Assembly (NCBI GenBank): GCA_030837785.1 | Contig: JAUQYA010000038.1 | Coordinates: forward strand, 1-28,081 | Direction of reading: 5' to 3' | DNA from: Albidovulum sp. | GTDB lineage: Bacteria; Pseudomonadota; Alphaproteobacteria; Rhodobacterales; Rhodobacteraceae | DNA length: 28,081 nucleotides | Part shown: positions 1-6,919 of the stretch, piece by piece | How the letters are laid out: each line of letters starts with the position of its first letter | Numbering within the stretch: the stretch's first letter is position 1 | Notes under the pieces: model-generated | The model's database searches: none | What the model saw: only the letters and a program-made list of their open reading frames with translations | What the model was told of the DNA's origin: nothing | Position numbers and translations under genes: made by a program

Positions 1-48
1 ATGCGGATTCTCGTCGGCGATCTTCTGGATGAGTTCGGACCGGATCAT
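1..48 (-). CDS. ihfB: Integration host factor subunit beta (N-terminal 16 residues, runs off window)
   Basis: The reverse strand from 48 to 1 reads MIRSELIQKIADENPH, the characteristic N-terminus of the IHF beta subunit, a nucleoid protein that bends DNA as an IhfA/IhfB heterodimer. Only 16 codons are inside the window. The start codon is ATG (46-48), preceded by a G-rich Shine-Dalgarno-like stretch (AGGGGGG). It lies downstream of rpsA in the same direction, the usual rpsA-ihfB arrangement in proteobacteria, but a terminator and a promoter-like sequence lie between them, so it probably has its own transcript. Identification rests on a short but distinctive peptide. Confidence 0.85.
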   Translation of the reverse strand, partial: MIRSELIQKIADENPH

Positions 49-105
49 TCGGAGCCCCCCTGTGCGTGCCGTCCCCGGATGACGACCGCTTTCTTGTGTG
101 CGCCG

Positions 106-134
106 ACTATAGGCGCAATCGGCCCGGCGAGAAA
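106..134 (-). promoter_or_regulatory. Candidate ihfB promoter
   Basis: On the minus strand there is a good -10 box TATAGT (111 to 106). Seventeen bases upstream is a weak -35 TTTCTC (134 to 129). The predicted start of transcription near 99 gives a leader of about 50 nt before ihfB. The 289-bp gap between rpsA and ihfB otherwise holds only the rpsA terminator, and I see no small gene in it. Confidence 0.45.
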
Positions 135-283
135 CAGGAAACCCATTGGAATAGCAACGAATTCTGCCCGGCTGCGCCGATTCCGGGGCCACCTTCGCCG
201 GGTTCGGACGACACTGCGGCGCAGCATCCGGCGCTGTCGCGGCCGGTTGGGCCCCTGCGCCCCGATCCCGTCGGGGGCGATTC

Positions 284-317
284 GGCAAACGCAAACGGCC
301 CCGCCGGAGCGGGGCCG
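284..317 (-). terminator. Intrinsic terminator of rpsA
   Basis: A perfect 7-bp GC stem (CGGCCCC / GGGGCCG, 296-302 and 311-317) with an 8-nt loop lies 20 bases past the rpsA stop. Reading on the minus strand it is followed by a broken T-tract (TTTGCGTTTG). Confidence 0.65.
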
Positions 318-337
318 CGCGATGCCGCGGCGCGGCC

Positions 338-2020
338 TCAGCGGTTGGTGCCCTTGAGCGCGGCGCCGAGGATGTCGCCAAGCGAGGCGCCCGAGTCGGA
401 CGAGCCATACTGCTCCACGGCTTCCTTCTCTTCCGCGATCTCGCGCGCCTTGATCGACAGGCCCAGCTTGCGGGTCTTCGAATCGACGTTGGTCACGCGC
501 ACGTCCACGTGGTCGCCCACCTGGAAACGCTCGGGCCGCTGGTCGGCCCGGTCGCGGGCGAGGTCGGAGCGGCGGATGAACGACTTCATGCCGTTGTAGT
601 CCACCTCGATGCCACCGTCCTCGATTGCCGTCACGGTCACGGTGATGACCGAGCCGCGCTTCACCCCGTCGACCGCATCCGAGAAGGTGTCGGCGTCAAG
701 CCCCTTGATCGAGAGCGAGATGCGCTCCTTCTCGACATCGACCTCGGTGACGGCGGCCTTGACCACGTCGCCCTTGCGGTAGGACTGGATCGCCTCCTCG
801 CCGCGCTTGTCCCAGCTGAGGTCGGAGAGGTGAACCATGCCGTCGATGTCGTTGTCGAGGCCGACGAACAGACCGAACTCGGTGATGTTCTTGACCTCGC
901 CCTCGATAACAGTGCCGACCGGGTGGGTTTCGGCAAAGACTTCCCACGGGTTGCGCATGGTCTGCTTCAGGCCGAGCGACACGCGGCGCTTGGACTGGTC
1001 GATCTCCAGCACCATGACGTCGACTTCCTGGCTGGTCGAGACGATCTTGCCGGGATGGACGTTCTTCTTGGTCCAGGACATTTCCGAGACGTGGACGAGC
1101 CCCTCCACCCCCGGCTCCAGCTCCACGAAGGCGCCGTAGTCGGTGATGTTGGTGACGCGGCCCTTGTGGACCGAGCCCAGCGGGAACTTCGCCTCGACCG
1201 AATCCCACGGGTCGGACTGAAGCTGCTTCATGCCGAGCGAGATGCGGTGGGTCTCCTTGTTGATCTTGATCACCTGGACCTTCACGGTCTCGCCGATGTT
1301 CAGGATCTCCGACGGGTGGTTCACCCGGCGCCACGCCATGTCGGTGACATGCAGGAGGCCGTCCACCCCGCCGAGATCGACGAAGGCACCGTATTCGGTG
1401 ATGTTCTTGACCACGCCGTCGACCACCTGGCCCTCGTAGAGGTTACCGATGACCTCGGCGCGCTGCTCGGCGCGGCTTTCCTCGAGGATCGCGCGGCGCG
1501 ACACCACGATGTTGCCGCGGCGACGGTCCATCTTGAGGATCTGGAACGGCTGCTTGAGACCCATGAGCGGGCCCGCGTCGCGCACCGGCCGCACATCGAC
1601 CTGGCTGCCCGGCAGGAAGGCCACGGCGCCGCCGAGATCGACAGTGAAGCCACCCTTGACGCGGCCGAAGATGGCGCCGTCGACGCGCTCTTCGCTGGCA
1701 TAGGCCTTCTCGAGACGGTCCCAGGCTTCCTCGCGCCGCGCCTTCTCGCGCGACAGCACGGCCTCGCCGCGGACGTTCTCCACCCGGTCGAGATAGACCT
1801 CGACCTCATCGCCGATGGCGATGTCGGGCTGTTCGCCGGGATTGGCGAATTCCTTCAGATCGACGCGGCCTTCCATCTTGTAGCCGACGTCGATGATGGC
1901 CTGGCCCGCCTCGATGGCGATGACCTTGCCCTTGACGACAGACCCTTCGTCGGGCGTGTCGATCTCGAAGCTTTCCTTGAGGAGGGCTTCGAATTCCTCC
2001 ATCGTCGCTTTAGCGCACAT
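338..2020 (-). CDS. rpsA: 30S ribosomal protein S1
   Basis: This 560-residue protein has six consecutive S1 (OB-fold) RNA-binding repeats. The last four are clearly recognisable by repeated blocks of the form VKNITEYGAFVDL...GLLHVTDMAW, and each ends in an (R)ISLG(M/L)KQ-type strand. S1 binds the 30S subunit through its first two repeats and mRNA through the others, helping translation of structured or leaderless-poor mRNAs. Length and repeat number match typical proteobacterial S1. The ATG at 2020 has an AGGAA Shine-Dalgarno about 12 bases upstream. It follows cmk in the same direction, the standard cmk-rpsA order, with 110 bp between them. Very well conserved and not in doubt. Confidence 0.98.
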   Translation of the reverse strand: MCAKATMEEFEALLKESFEIDTPDEGSVVKGKVIAIEAGQAIIDVGYKMEGRVDLKEFANPGEQPDIAIGDEVEVYLDRVENVRGEAVLSREKARREEAWDRLEKAYASEERVDGAIFGRVKGGFTVDLGGAVAFLPGSQVDVRPVRDAGPLMGLKQPFQILKMDRRRGNIVVSRRAILEESRAEQRAEVIGNLYEGQVVDGVVKNITEYGAFVDLGGVDGLLHVTDMAWRRVNHPSEILNIGETVKVQVIKINKETHRISLGMKQLQSDPWDSVEAKFPLGSVHKGRVTNITDYGAFVELEPGVEGLVHVSEMSWTKKNVHPGKIVSTSQEVDVMVLEIDQSKRRVSLGLKQTMRNPWEVFAETHPVGTVIEGEVKNITEFGLFVGLDNDIDGMVHLSDLSWDKRGEEAIQSYRKGDVVKAAVTEVDVEKERISLSIKGLDADTFSDAVDGVKRGSVITVTVTAIEDGGIEVDYNGMKSFIRRSDLARDRADQRPERFQVGDHVDVRVTNVDSKTRKLGLSIKAREIAEEKEAVEQYGSSDSGASLGDILGAALKGTNR

Positions 2021-2119
2021 TCAGTCACAGTTCCTTTCGTGTGTTTCACAGGCCATGCGGTTGGCTCCGCCGGTCTTTCGTTGCATGCCCATCCGGCCAT
2101 TGCCCCGGACAACGACAAA

Positions 2120-2143
2120 GGGCCGGTGCTTCACGCCCGACCC
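2120..2143 (-). terminator. Hairpin overlapping the cmk stop codon (possible attenuator)
   Basis: On the minus strand GGGTCGG (2143-2137) pairs with CCGGCCC (2126-2120), one G-T wobble, 10-nt loop, followed by TTTGTCGTTG. The cmk stop codon (2131-2133) is in the loop. It could partly terminate cmk transcription ahead of rpsA, whose own promoter must then lie in 2021-2120; I could not identify that promoter convincingly. Confidence 0.35.
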
Positions 2144-2727
2144 TGCCCGATCCGTTGTTCTATGGCTGCGATCGCCTTGTGGACGGCCGCCTCTATAGTC
2201 AGTTCCGTCGTGTCAAGCAAGAGCGCATCCGCCGCGGGCCTGAGCGGCGCGGTGGCCCGGCGCGCATCACGCTTGTCGCGCTCGATCACTTCGGCCAGCA
2301 CCTGCGCTTCGTCGCCCCCCACTTCCAGCCAGCGGCGATGGGCCCGCACCTCGGGGCTCGCCGTGACGTAAAGCTTCACCTCCGCCTCCGGGCAGATCAC
2401 GGTGCCGATGTCGCGCCCGTCGAGCACCGCACCGCCCTGGCGCCGGGCGAAGCGGCGCTGGAAGTCGAGAAGTGCCGCGCGCACCTCGGGGATGACCGCG
2501 ACGCGGCTCGCGGCCTGCCCGGCCGCGAGTGTCCTCAGGTCGCCGCGCCCCAGATCGGCCTCGGTCAGGCCCCGCGCCGCCGCCACCGGATCGCCGGCCT
2601 TGGCGCCGACCGCGCGATAGAGAAGCCCGGTGTCGAGATGGGCAAAGCCGAAGCGGTCCGCCACGGCGCGGGCGATCGTCCCCTTCCCCGCCGCCGCCGG
2701 TCCGTCGATCGCCACCGTGAAGATCAC
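2131..2727 (-). CDS. cmk: Cytidylate kinase
   Basis: Phosphorylates CMP and dCMP to the diphosphates with ATP, in pyrimidine nucleotide salvage. The 198-residue product begins VIFTVAIDGPAAAGKG, containing the P-loop GPAAAGKG. It also shows the CMP-kinase signature DGRDIGT and the lid-type block RDKRDARRATAPLRPAADA ending in LLLDT. It is somewhat shorter than the E. coli enzyme (about 227), mainly in the central insert, which is common in this group. The GTG start at 2727 overlaps the aroA stop in the sequence GTGA, so translation is probably coupled to aroA. An in-frame open stretch continues upstream but is only the antisense-free shadow of aroA, so the GTG is the natural start. Confidence 0.95.
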   Translation of the reverse strand: MIFTVAIDGPAAAGKGTIARAVADRFGFAHLDTGLLYRAVGAKAGDPVAAARGLTEADLGRGDLRTLAAGQAASRVAVIPEVRAALLDFQRRFARRQGGAVLDGRDIGTVICPEAEVKLYVTASPEVRAHRRWLEVGGDEAQVLAEVIERDKRDARRATAPLRPAADALLLDTTELTIEAAVHKAIAAIEQRIGQGRA

Positions 2728-4073
2728 GGCGCCGTCCGCGCGATGTCGGCGCCGAGCCCCGCCATCAGCCCTTCGAAGGCCGGGAACGAGGTGGCGATGG
2801 GCGAGCCGTCGTCGACGGTGACGGGCCGCTGTGATGCCAGGCCGAGCACGAGGAAGCTCATGGCGATCCGGTGGTCCAGATGGGTCTTCGCCACTGCCCC
2901 TCCCGGCACACCGCCCGGCCCCATGCCGTGGACGATGAGCACATCCTCCTCCTCCTCGACGCGCACGCCACAGGATTCGAGGCCCCGCGCCATCGCGTCG
3001 ATCCGGTCGCTTTCCTTGACCCGCAGCTCCCTGACCCCGCGCATCACCGTGGCGCCTTCGGCAAAGGCCGCCACGACCGAGAGGATCGGGTATTCGTCGA
3101 TCATGCTCGCCGCACGATCCTCCGGCACCTCGATCCCCTTCAGGCTTGAGGCCCGCACCCGCAGGTCGGCGACCGGCTCGCCGCCCTCCTCGCGGGGGCT
3201 CTCGAAGGCGATGTCGGCACCCATCTCCACCAGCGTCAGGTAAAGACCGTTCCGCGTCGGGTTCTGGCTGACGCCGGGCACCAGGATGTCGGAGCCTTCG
3301 ACGATCAGCGCCGCGCAGACCGGGAAGGCGGCCGAGGACGGGTCGCGCGGCACCGCCACGGTCAGCGGCCGAAGTTCCGGCTGGCCGGTCAGGGTGATGA
3401 CGCGCCCCTCGACGGTGTCCTCCACGCTCAGCTCCGCGCCGAAGCCGCGCAGCATCCGTTCGGAATGGTCGCGCGTCGGCTCCCGTTCGATCACCACGGT
3501 CCGGCCGGGGGCATTGAGCCCGGCCAGGAGCACCGCCGACTTCACCTGCGCCGAAGGCACCGGCACGGTGTAGCGCACCGGCACCGGATCGGCCGCGCCG
3601 ACAACCGTCATCGGCAGCCGCCCGCCCTGCCGCCCCCAGGCACGGGCACCGAAAAGCGCGAGCGGGTCGGTCACCCGGCCCATCGGCCGCTTCCGCAAGG
3701 ATGCGTCTCCCGTGAAGGTCGCGGCGATCGCGCTCGTCGCCATGCAGCCCATGATCAGGCGGACGCCGGTGCCGGAATTGCCGCAGTCGATCACATCCTC
3801 GGGCTCGGCGAGGCCGCCCACGCCCACGCCATGCACCGACCAATGGCCTTCTCCGTGGCGCGTCACCTCGGCCCCGAAGGCGCGCATCGCCTTGGCGGTG
3901 TCGAGCACGTCCTGCCCTTCCAAGAGGCCGGTGACCTTCGTCTCGCCCACCGACAGCGCGCCAAGGATCAGCGCGCGGTGCGAGATCGACTTGTCGCCCG
4001 GCACCTCGGCCCGGCCCTTCAGCGGCCCGGACCGGGTGGCAGTCATCGCAATGGGCTCACCGTGGCCGGACAT
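2724..4073 (-). CDS. aroA: 3-phosphoshikimate 1-carboxyvinyltransferase (EPSP synthase, class II type)
   Basis: Transfers enolpyruvate from PEP to shikimate-3-phosphate in the aromatic amino acid pathway. The 449-residue protein has the two-domain EPSPS hallmarks: PGDKSISHR (residues 25-33), LRKRPMGRV, PSAQVKSA, RDHSERML, DEYPILSV, RVKESDR and a C-terminal block HLDHRIAMSF with IATSFP. By eye it closely resembles the CP4-type (class II) enzymes. At the glyphosate-relevant position, where CP4 has Ala100 (GNAATG), this protein has Gly101 (GNSGTG). The start chosen is ATG 4073, which has GAGGGAG just upstream; six further in-frame codons reach an ATG at 4091 but leave no such site. It is followed by cmk with a 4-bp overlap. 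Confidence 0.96.
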   Translation of the reverse strand: MSGHGEPIAMTATRSGPLKGRAEVPGDKSISHRALILGALSVGETKVTGLLEGQDVLDTAKAMRAFGAEVTRHGEGHWSVHGVGVGGLAEPEDVIDCGNSGTGVRLIMGCMATSAIAATFTGDASLRKRPMGRVTDPLALFGARAWGRQGGRLPMTVVGAADPVPVRYTVPVPSAQVKSAVLLAGLNAPGRTVVIEREPTRDHSERMLRGFGAELSVEDTVEGRVITLTGQPELRPLTVAVPRDPSSAAFPVCAALIVEGSDILVPGVSQNPTRNGLYLTLVEMGADIAFESPREEGGEPVADLRVRASSLKGIEVPEDRAASMIDEYPILSVVAAFAEGATVMRGVRELRVKESDRIDAMARGLESCGVRVEEEEDVLIVHGMGPGGVPGGAVAKTHLDHRIAMSFLVLGLASQRPVTVDDGSPIATSFPAFEGLMAGLGADIARTAP

Positions 4074-4140
4074 GATCGCTCCCTCTCGCAAAACCGCCCC
4101 GCTGATAGCGCAGCCCCCGGGTCCGGTCCATGCCCCCTGC

Positions 4141-4180
4141 GGCTTCTTCGTTGCGAAAATATCCCCACCGGAGGCTTCCG
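4141..4180. repeat. Copy of a short dispersed intergenic element typical of Rhodobacterales
   Basis: Between trmB and aroA the plus strand carries AAAATATCCCCACCGGAGG followed by CTTCCGCC, with a partly self-complementary GGAGGC/GCCTCC-like core. From memory, near-identical AAATATCCCCGCCGGAGGC strings occur at gene ends in very many Rhodobacterales genomes. On the minus strand it sits directly after the trmB stop, where GGCGGAAGCCTCCGG could fold and is followed by GATATTTTCG, so it may act as the trmB terminator. Confidence 0.5.
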
Positions 4181-4183
4181 CCG

Positions 4184-4885
4184 TCAGAGCCGCCGGAACG
4201 TCAGGTAATGGGGCACCCGGCCCTCGCGCAGCGCCTTCTGCTCGTAGCGGGTGGAACGCCAGTCCTCCCAGGGCTCGCCCCCCTCGGCCACCAGCGCGAA
4301 TCCGGCCGCCGGCACTTCCGCCAGCGTCTGGCGCACGTAGTCGGGGATGTCGGTCGCCACCCGGAACTCCGCCCCCGGCCGCAGCACCCGGGCCAGCGGC
4401 AGGAGGTGCTCCGGCGTCACGAAGCGCCGGCGGTGGTGGCGCCGCTTCGGCCAGGGATCGGGATAGTTCAGGAACGCCTTCGAGACGGAGCCTGCCGGCA
4501 GCACTTCCATCAGGTCGCGCGCGTCGCCCGGATGCACGGCAAGGTTCGTCACCCCCGCGGCACGGATCTTGCCCAAGAGCATGGCAACCCCGTTGATGAA
4601 GGGCTCGGCCCCGATGATGCCCACCTCAGGGTGGCGCGCCGCCATGTGGACCAGGTGTTCACCCCCGCCGAAGCCGATCTCCAGCCAGACCGGGCGCGTG
4701 TCGCCGAAGATCATGGCCGGGTCGATCGGGCGGCGCCCGGGGTTCTCCTCGCGCGTCACTCCCGCCGGCCGCAGCGCGCCAAGGTCTTCGGCCAGATAGC
4801 CCTTCTGGCTCTTGCGCAGCGTCTTGCCGTGGATGCGGCCGTAGAAATTGCGCCATTCCGGCCGGGGGCTCGTCTCGTCGGTCAT
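4184..4885 (-). CDS. trmB: tRNA (guanine-N7-)-methyltransferase
   Basis: Methylates N7 of G46 in the variable loop of tRNAs using S-adenosylmethionine. The 233-residue protein has the SAM-binding LEIGFGGGEHL, the acidic strand end GAEPF, and the family signature NYPDPWPKRRHHRRRFV. The C-terminal segment STRYEQKALREG with a final HYLTF strand is the expected tRNA-binding tail. ATG 4885 is preceded by AGGAATCCG, a good Shine-Dalgarno. It lies 81 bp downstream of the secreted ClpP-like gene in the same direction; the gap holds a 6-bp GC hairpin (4922-4937) without a T-tract. Length agrees with the family. Confidence 0.95.
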   Translation of the reverse strand: MTDETSPRPEWRNFYGRIHGKTLRKSQKGYLAEDLGALRPAGVTREENPGRRPIDPAMIFGDTRPVWLEIGFGGGEHLVHMAARHPEVGIIGAEPFINGVAMLLGKIRAAGVTNLAVHPGDARDLMEVLPAGSVSKAFLNYPDPWPKRRHHRRRFVTPEHLLPLARVLRPGAEFRVATDIPDYVRQTLAEVPAAGFALVAEGGEPWEDWRSTRYEQKALREGRVPHYLTFRRL

Positions 4886-4966
4886 CGGATTCCTGGCTCG
4901 CCTGATCCCCGGGCGTCTAGCCGGGCGGTTTCGCCCGCGTCAAGACCGGCGCCCGAAGACCACGGG

Positions 4967-5602
4967 TCACGGCCGCAGCACGCCCGCCTTCTCGAGGTCC
5001 GCCCGGTCCGGATACCACATCGAGTCGCGCGGGGCGTGCATCTCGATCGCAAAGGCAGGATCCACCCCGCGCGAGACCACGAAGGAGATCGCCTCGTAGA
5101 CTTCCGCCTGGGTGTCCTCGTAGATCCAGGCGCCGAATTCGAACGGCGTGTCCCAGCGCTCTTCGATCTTGTTGCGTTCGTAGTAGTTCTGAACGTCTTC
5201 GGCCGCCCACCAGCGGGAATGGAGACCGAGCCGCGACCCGCGGGTCATCGACCGGGCCTTGCCGCCGAGGAACACCGTGACGCAGGAGGAGGAGCATTCG
5301 CCGTCGACCTCGGTATCGAGGTCGAAGTCGGTCACGATCCGCGACATGTCCTCGGCGGCCCAGATGCTGCCGCCGGCGCTGTTCAGCCGCAGCTTCGCCA
5401 CACCGGGGTTTTCGCGCAGGGCTGCCCGCAATCCGTCGATATCGTCGGGCGTGATCTCGCCATCCTCGCCGACATGCTCGGTGTCATAGACAAGCACCGT
5501 GCCCTCGGCGCGGAATTTCGACGCGAGGGATGCGCGCTCCTCGCCCGCGCACTTGCCCGCGGCAGGAAGGGCGAGAAGGATCGACAGGATCAGCGTCCGC
5601 AT
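4967..5602 (-). CDS. Secreted ClpP/crotonase-fold protein of unknown function
   Basis: The 211-residue product starts with a Sec-type signal peptide (MRTLILSILLALPAAG). The mature part resembles a ClpP-like fold: LRLNSAGGSIWAAEDM (cf. NSPGG in ClpP), then GECSSSCVTVFLGG (residues 101-114) and LGLHSRWW with His128. Aligned by eye, a serine among Ser104-106 takes the place of the ClpP nucleophile and His128 that of the catalytic histidine, so a protease-like activity is possible. Related COG3904-type periplasmic proteins are common in alphaproteobacteria without an assigned role. A Cys at residue 18 is not in a proper lipobox, so I do not call it a lipoprotein. A GTG two codons upstream (5608) is an alternative start; neither has a strong ribosome site. 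Confidence 0.75.
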   Translation of the reverse strand: MRTLILSILLALPAAGKCAGEERASLASKFRAEGTVLVYDTEHVGEDGEITPDDIDGLRAALRENPGVAKLRLNSAGGSIWAAEDMSRIVTDFDLDTEVDGECSSSCVTVFLGGKARSMTRGSRLGLHSRWWAAEDVQNYYERNKIEERWDTPFEFGAWIYEDTQAEVYEAISFVVSRGVDPAFAIEMHAPRDSMWYPDRADLEKAGVLRP

Positions 5603-5618
5603 CGGCACACCGCTTGCA

Positions 5619-5655
5619 CGCGCCCGGCAGGGTCTCCCGCACCCTGGCGGGCGCG
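5619..5655 (-). terminator. Long hairpin between metK and the ClpP-like gene
   Basis: A near-perfect 15-position stem: 8 bp (5619-5626 with 5648-5655), one mismatch, then 6 bp (5628-5633 with 5641-5646) around a 7-nt loop. It starts 7 bases after the metK stop (5663-5665). There is no T-tract after it (TGCAAGC), so it may be a weak terminator, an mRNA 3' stabiliser or a block on downstream translation. Confidence 0.5.
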
Positions 5656-5662
5656 GGGTGGA

Positions 5663-6829
5663 TCAGACCGCCTTCTTCAGCGCCTCGACCAGATCGGTCT
5701 TTTCCCAGCTGAATCCGCCGTCGGCATCGGGCTTGCGGCCGAAATGGCCATAGGCGGCGGTGCGCTGGTAGATCGGACGGTTGAGCCCGAGATGGGTGCG
5801 GATGCCGCGCGGCGTCAGATCCATGACGCGGGCCACCGCCGCCTCGATCGCCTCCTCGGCGACCGTGCCCGTCCCGTGGGTGTCGACGTAGATCGACAGT
5901 GGCCTGGCGACACCGATCGCATAGGAAAGCTGCAACGTGCAGCGCCGGGCAAGGCCCGCGGCCACCACGTTCTTGGCCAGATAGCGCGCGGCATAGGCGG
6001 CGGAACGGTCGACCTTGGTCGGGTCCTTGCCGGAAAACGCGCCGCCGCCGTGCGGCGCGGCGCCGCCGTAGGTGTCGACGATGATCTTGCGCCCGGTCAG
6101 GCCGGCGTCGCCGTCCGGCCCGCCGATGACGAACTTGCCGGTCGGGTTGACGTGCCACTCGGTCTTCTTGGTCAGCCAGCCGTCGGGCAGGACCTCGCGG
6201 ATGTAGGGCTCGACGATCGCCCGCACGTCGGCCGAGGTCAGTTCGGGGGCGAGATGCTGCGTCGAGAGCACCAGCGAGGTCACCTCGACCGGCTTGCCGC
6301 CCTCGTAGCGGATCGAAAGCTGCGACTTCGCGTCGGGGCCGAGCGCCGGCTCGATGTGGTTCTTGCGCACCTCGGACAGCCGCCGGAGGATCGCATGGGC
6401 ATAGAGGATCGGCGCCGGCATCAGTTCCGGCGTCTCGTCCACGGCATAGCCGAACATGATCCCCTGGTCGCCCGCGCCCTCGTCCTTGGCGCCGCTGGCA
6501 TCGACGCCCTGGGCGATGTCGGCCGATTGCGCGTGCAGGTAGCTGTTGACCTTCAGGTTGGCCCAGTGGAAGCCCTCCTGCTCGTAACCGATGTCCTTGA
6601 CGCAGGCGCGGACGATCTCCTCGACGCGCTGGATGACGGCGCCGGGGCCGCGCACCTCGCCGCCGACGACGACGCGGTCGGTCGTGGCGAAGGTCTCGCA
6701 GGCGACGCGCGAATGGGGATCCTCGGTGAGGAAGGCATCGAGGACGGCATCGGAAATGCGGTCGCACACCTTGTCGGGGTGCCCTTCCGAAACGCTCTCG
6801 GAAGTGAATGTATAGTTCAGACGGGCCAT
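5663..6829 (-). CDS. metK: S-adenosylmethionine synthase
   Basis: Makes S-adenosylmethionine from methionine and ATP. The 388-residue protein carries the family signatures GHPDK (16-20), GAGDQGIMFGYA (118-129) and the glycine-rich GGGAFSGKDPTKVDRSAAY, with the C-terminal SWEKTD. Length is typical. ATG 6829 follows a GGAGCG Shine-Dalgarno that is also the 3' strand of a SAM/SAH riboswitch pseudoknot, so translation should fall when SAM or SAH is abundant. A separate promoter overlaps the end of lnt. Its product serves the methyltransferases encoded nearby (TrmB, MiaB). Confidence 0.98.
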   Translation of the reverse strand: MARLNYTFTSESVSEGHPDKVCDRISDAVLDAFLTEDPHSRVACETFATTDRVVVGGEVRGPGAVIQRVEEIVRACVKDIGYEQEGFHWANLKVNSYLHAQSADIAQGVDASGAKDEGAGDQGIMFGYAVDETPELMPAPILYAHAILRRLSEVRKNHIEPALGPDAKSQLSIRYEGGKPVEVTSLVLSTQHLAPELTSADVRAIVEPYIREVLPDGWLTKKTEWHVNPTGKFVIGGPDGDAGLTGRKIIVDTYGGAAPHGGGAFSGKDPTKVDRSAAYAARYLAKNVVAAGLARRCTLQLSYAIGVARPLSIYVDTHGTGTVAEEAIEAAVARVMDLTPRGIRTHLGLNRPIYQRTAAYGHFGRKPDADGGFSWEKTDLVEALKKAV

Positions 6830-6835
6830 GAGAAG

Positions 6836-6881
6836 CGCTCCATTGGGTTATCCCCGCCACGCCAGGAAGCCGTTGTGGCGG
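6836..6881 (-). ncRNA. SAM/SAH riboswitch in the metK leader
   Basis: On the minus strand, stem CCGCCAC/GTGGCGG (6881-6875 and 6860-6854) encloses AACGGCTTCCTGGC, matching the conserved core of the SAM/SAH riboswitch as I remember it (CACAACGGCTTCCTGGCGTG). The loop segment GCTTCC can pair with GGAGC (6841-6837), the metK Shine-Dalgarno, forming the expected H-type pseudoknot. This class is described mainly upstream of metK in Rhodobacterales. An additional short GG-ATAA-CCC segment sits between the stem and the Shine-Dalgarno strand. Ligand binding should hide the ribosome site and lower MetK synthesis. Confidence 0.9.
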
Positions 6882-6890
6882 TTCGTCGAC

Positions 6891-6919
6891 TGCCTAGCCG
6901 CGTGAGGCTGCGCGGTCAA
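6891..6919 (-). promoter_or_regulatory. Candidate metK promoter overlapping the lnt stop codon
   Basis: Minus-strand -35 TTGACC (6919-6914), 17-bp spacer, -10 TAGGCA (6896-6891). The predicted start near 6884 is just ahead of the riboswitch stem, so the transcript would begin with the riboswitch. The -35 contains the lnt TGA. Confidence 0.55.

Noticed and set aside
509..2371. Plus-strand open frame of 620 codons opposite rpsA
   Set aside because: Composition (LDLDHVDL-type, His/Asp/Leu/Val-rich) reflects the complement of S1 codons; no own ribosome site or recognisable domain.
2131..3843. Apparent 570-residue cmk fusion
   Set aside because: The frame stays open upstream through aroA but the N-terminal part is only the off-frame reading of aroA; the GTG at 2727 gives a complete cytidylate kinase.
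4967..5602. Lipoprotein call for the ClpP-like protein
   Set aside because: The cysteine after the hydrophobic segment is in AGKC, not a standard lipobox.
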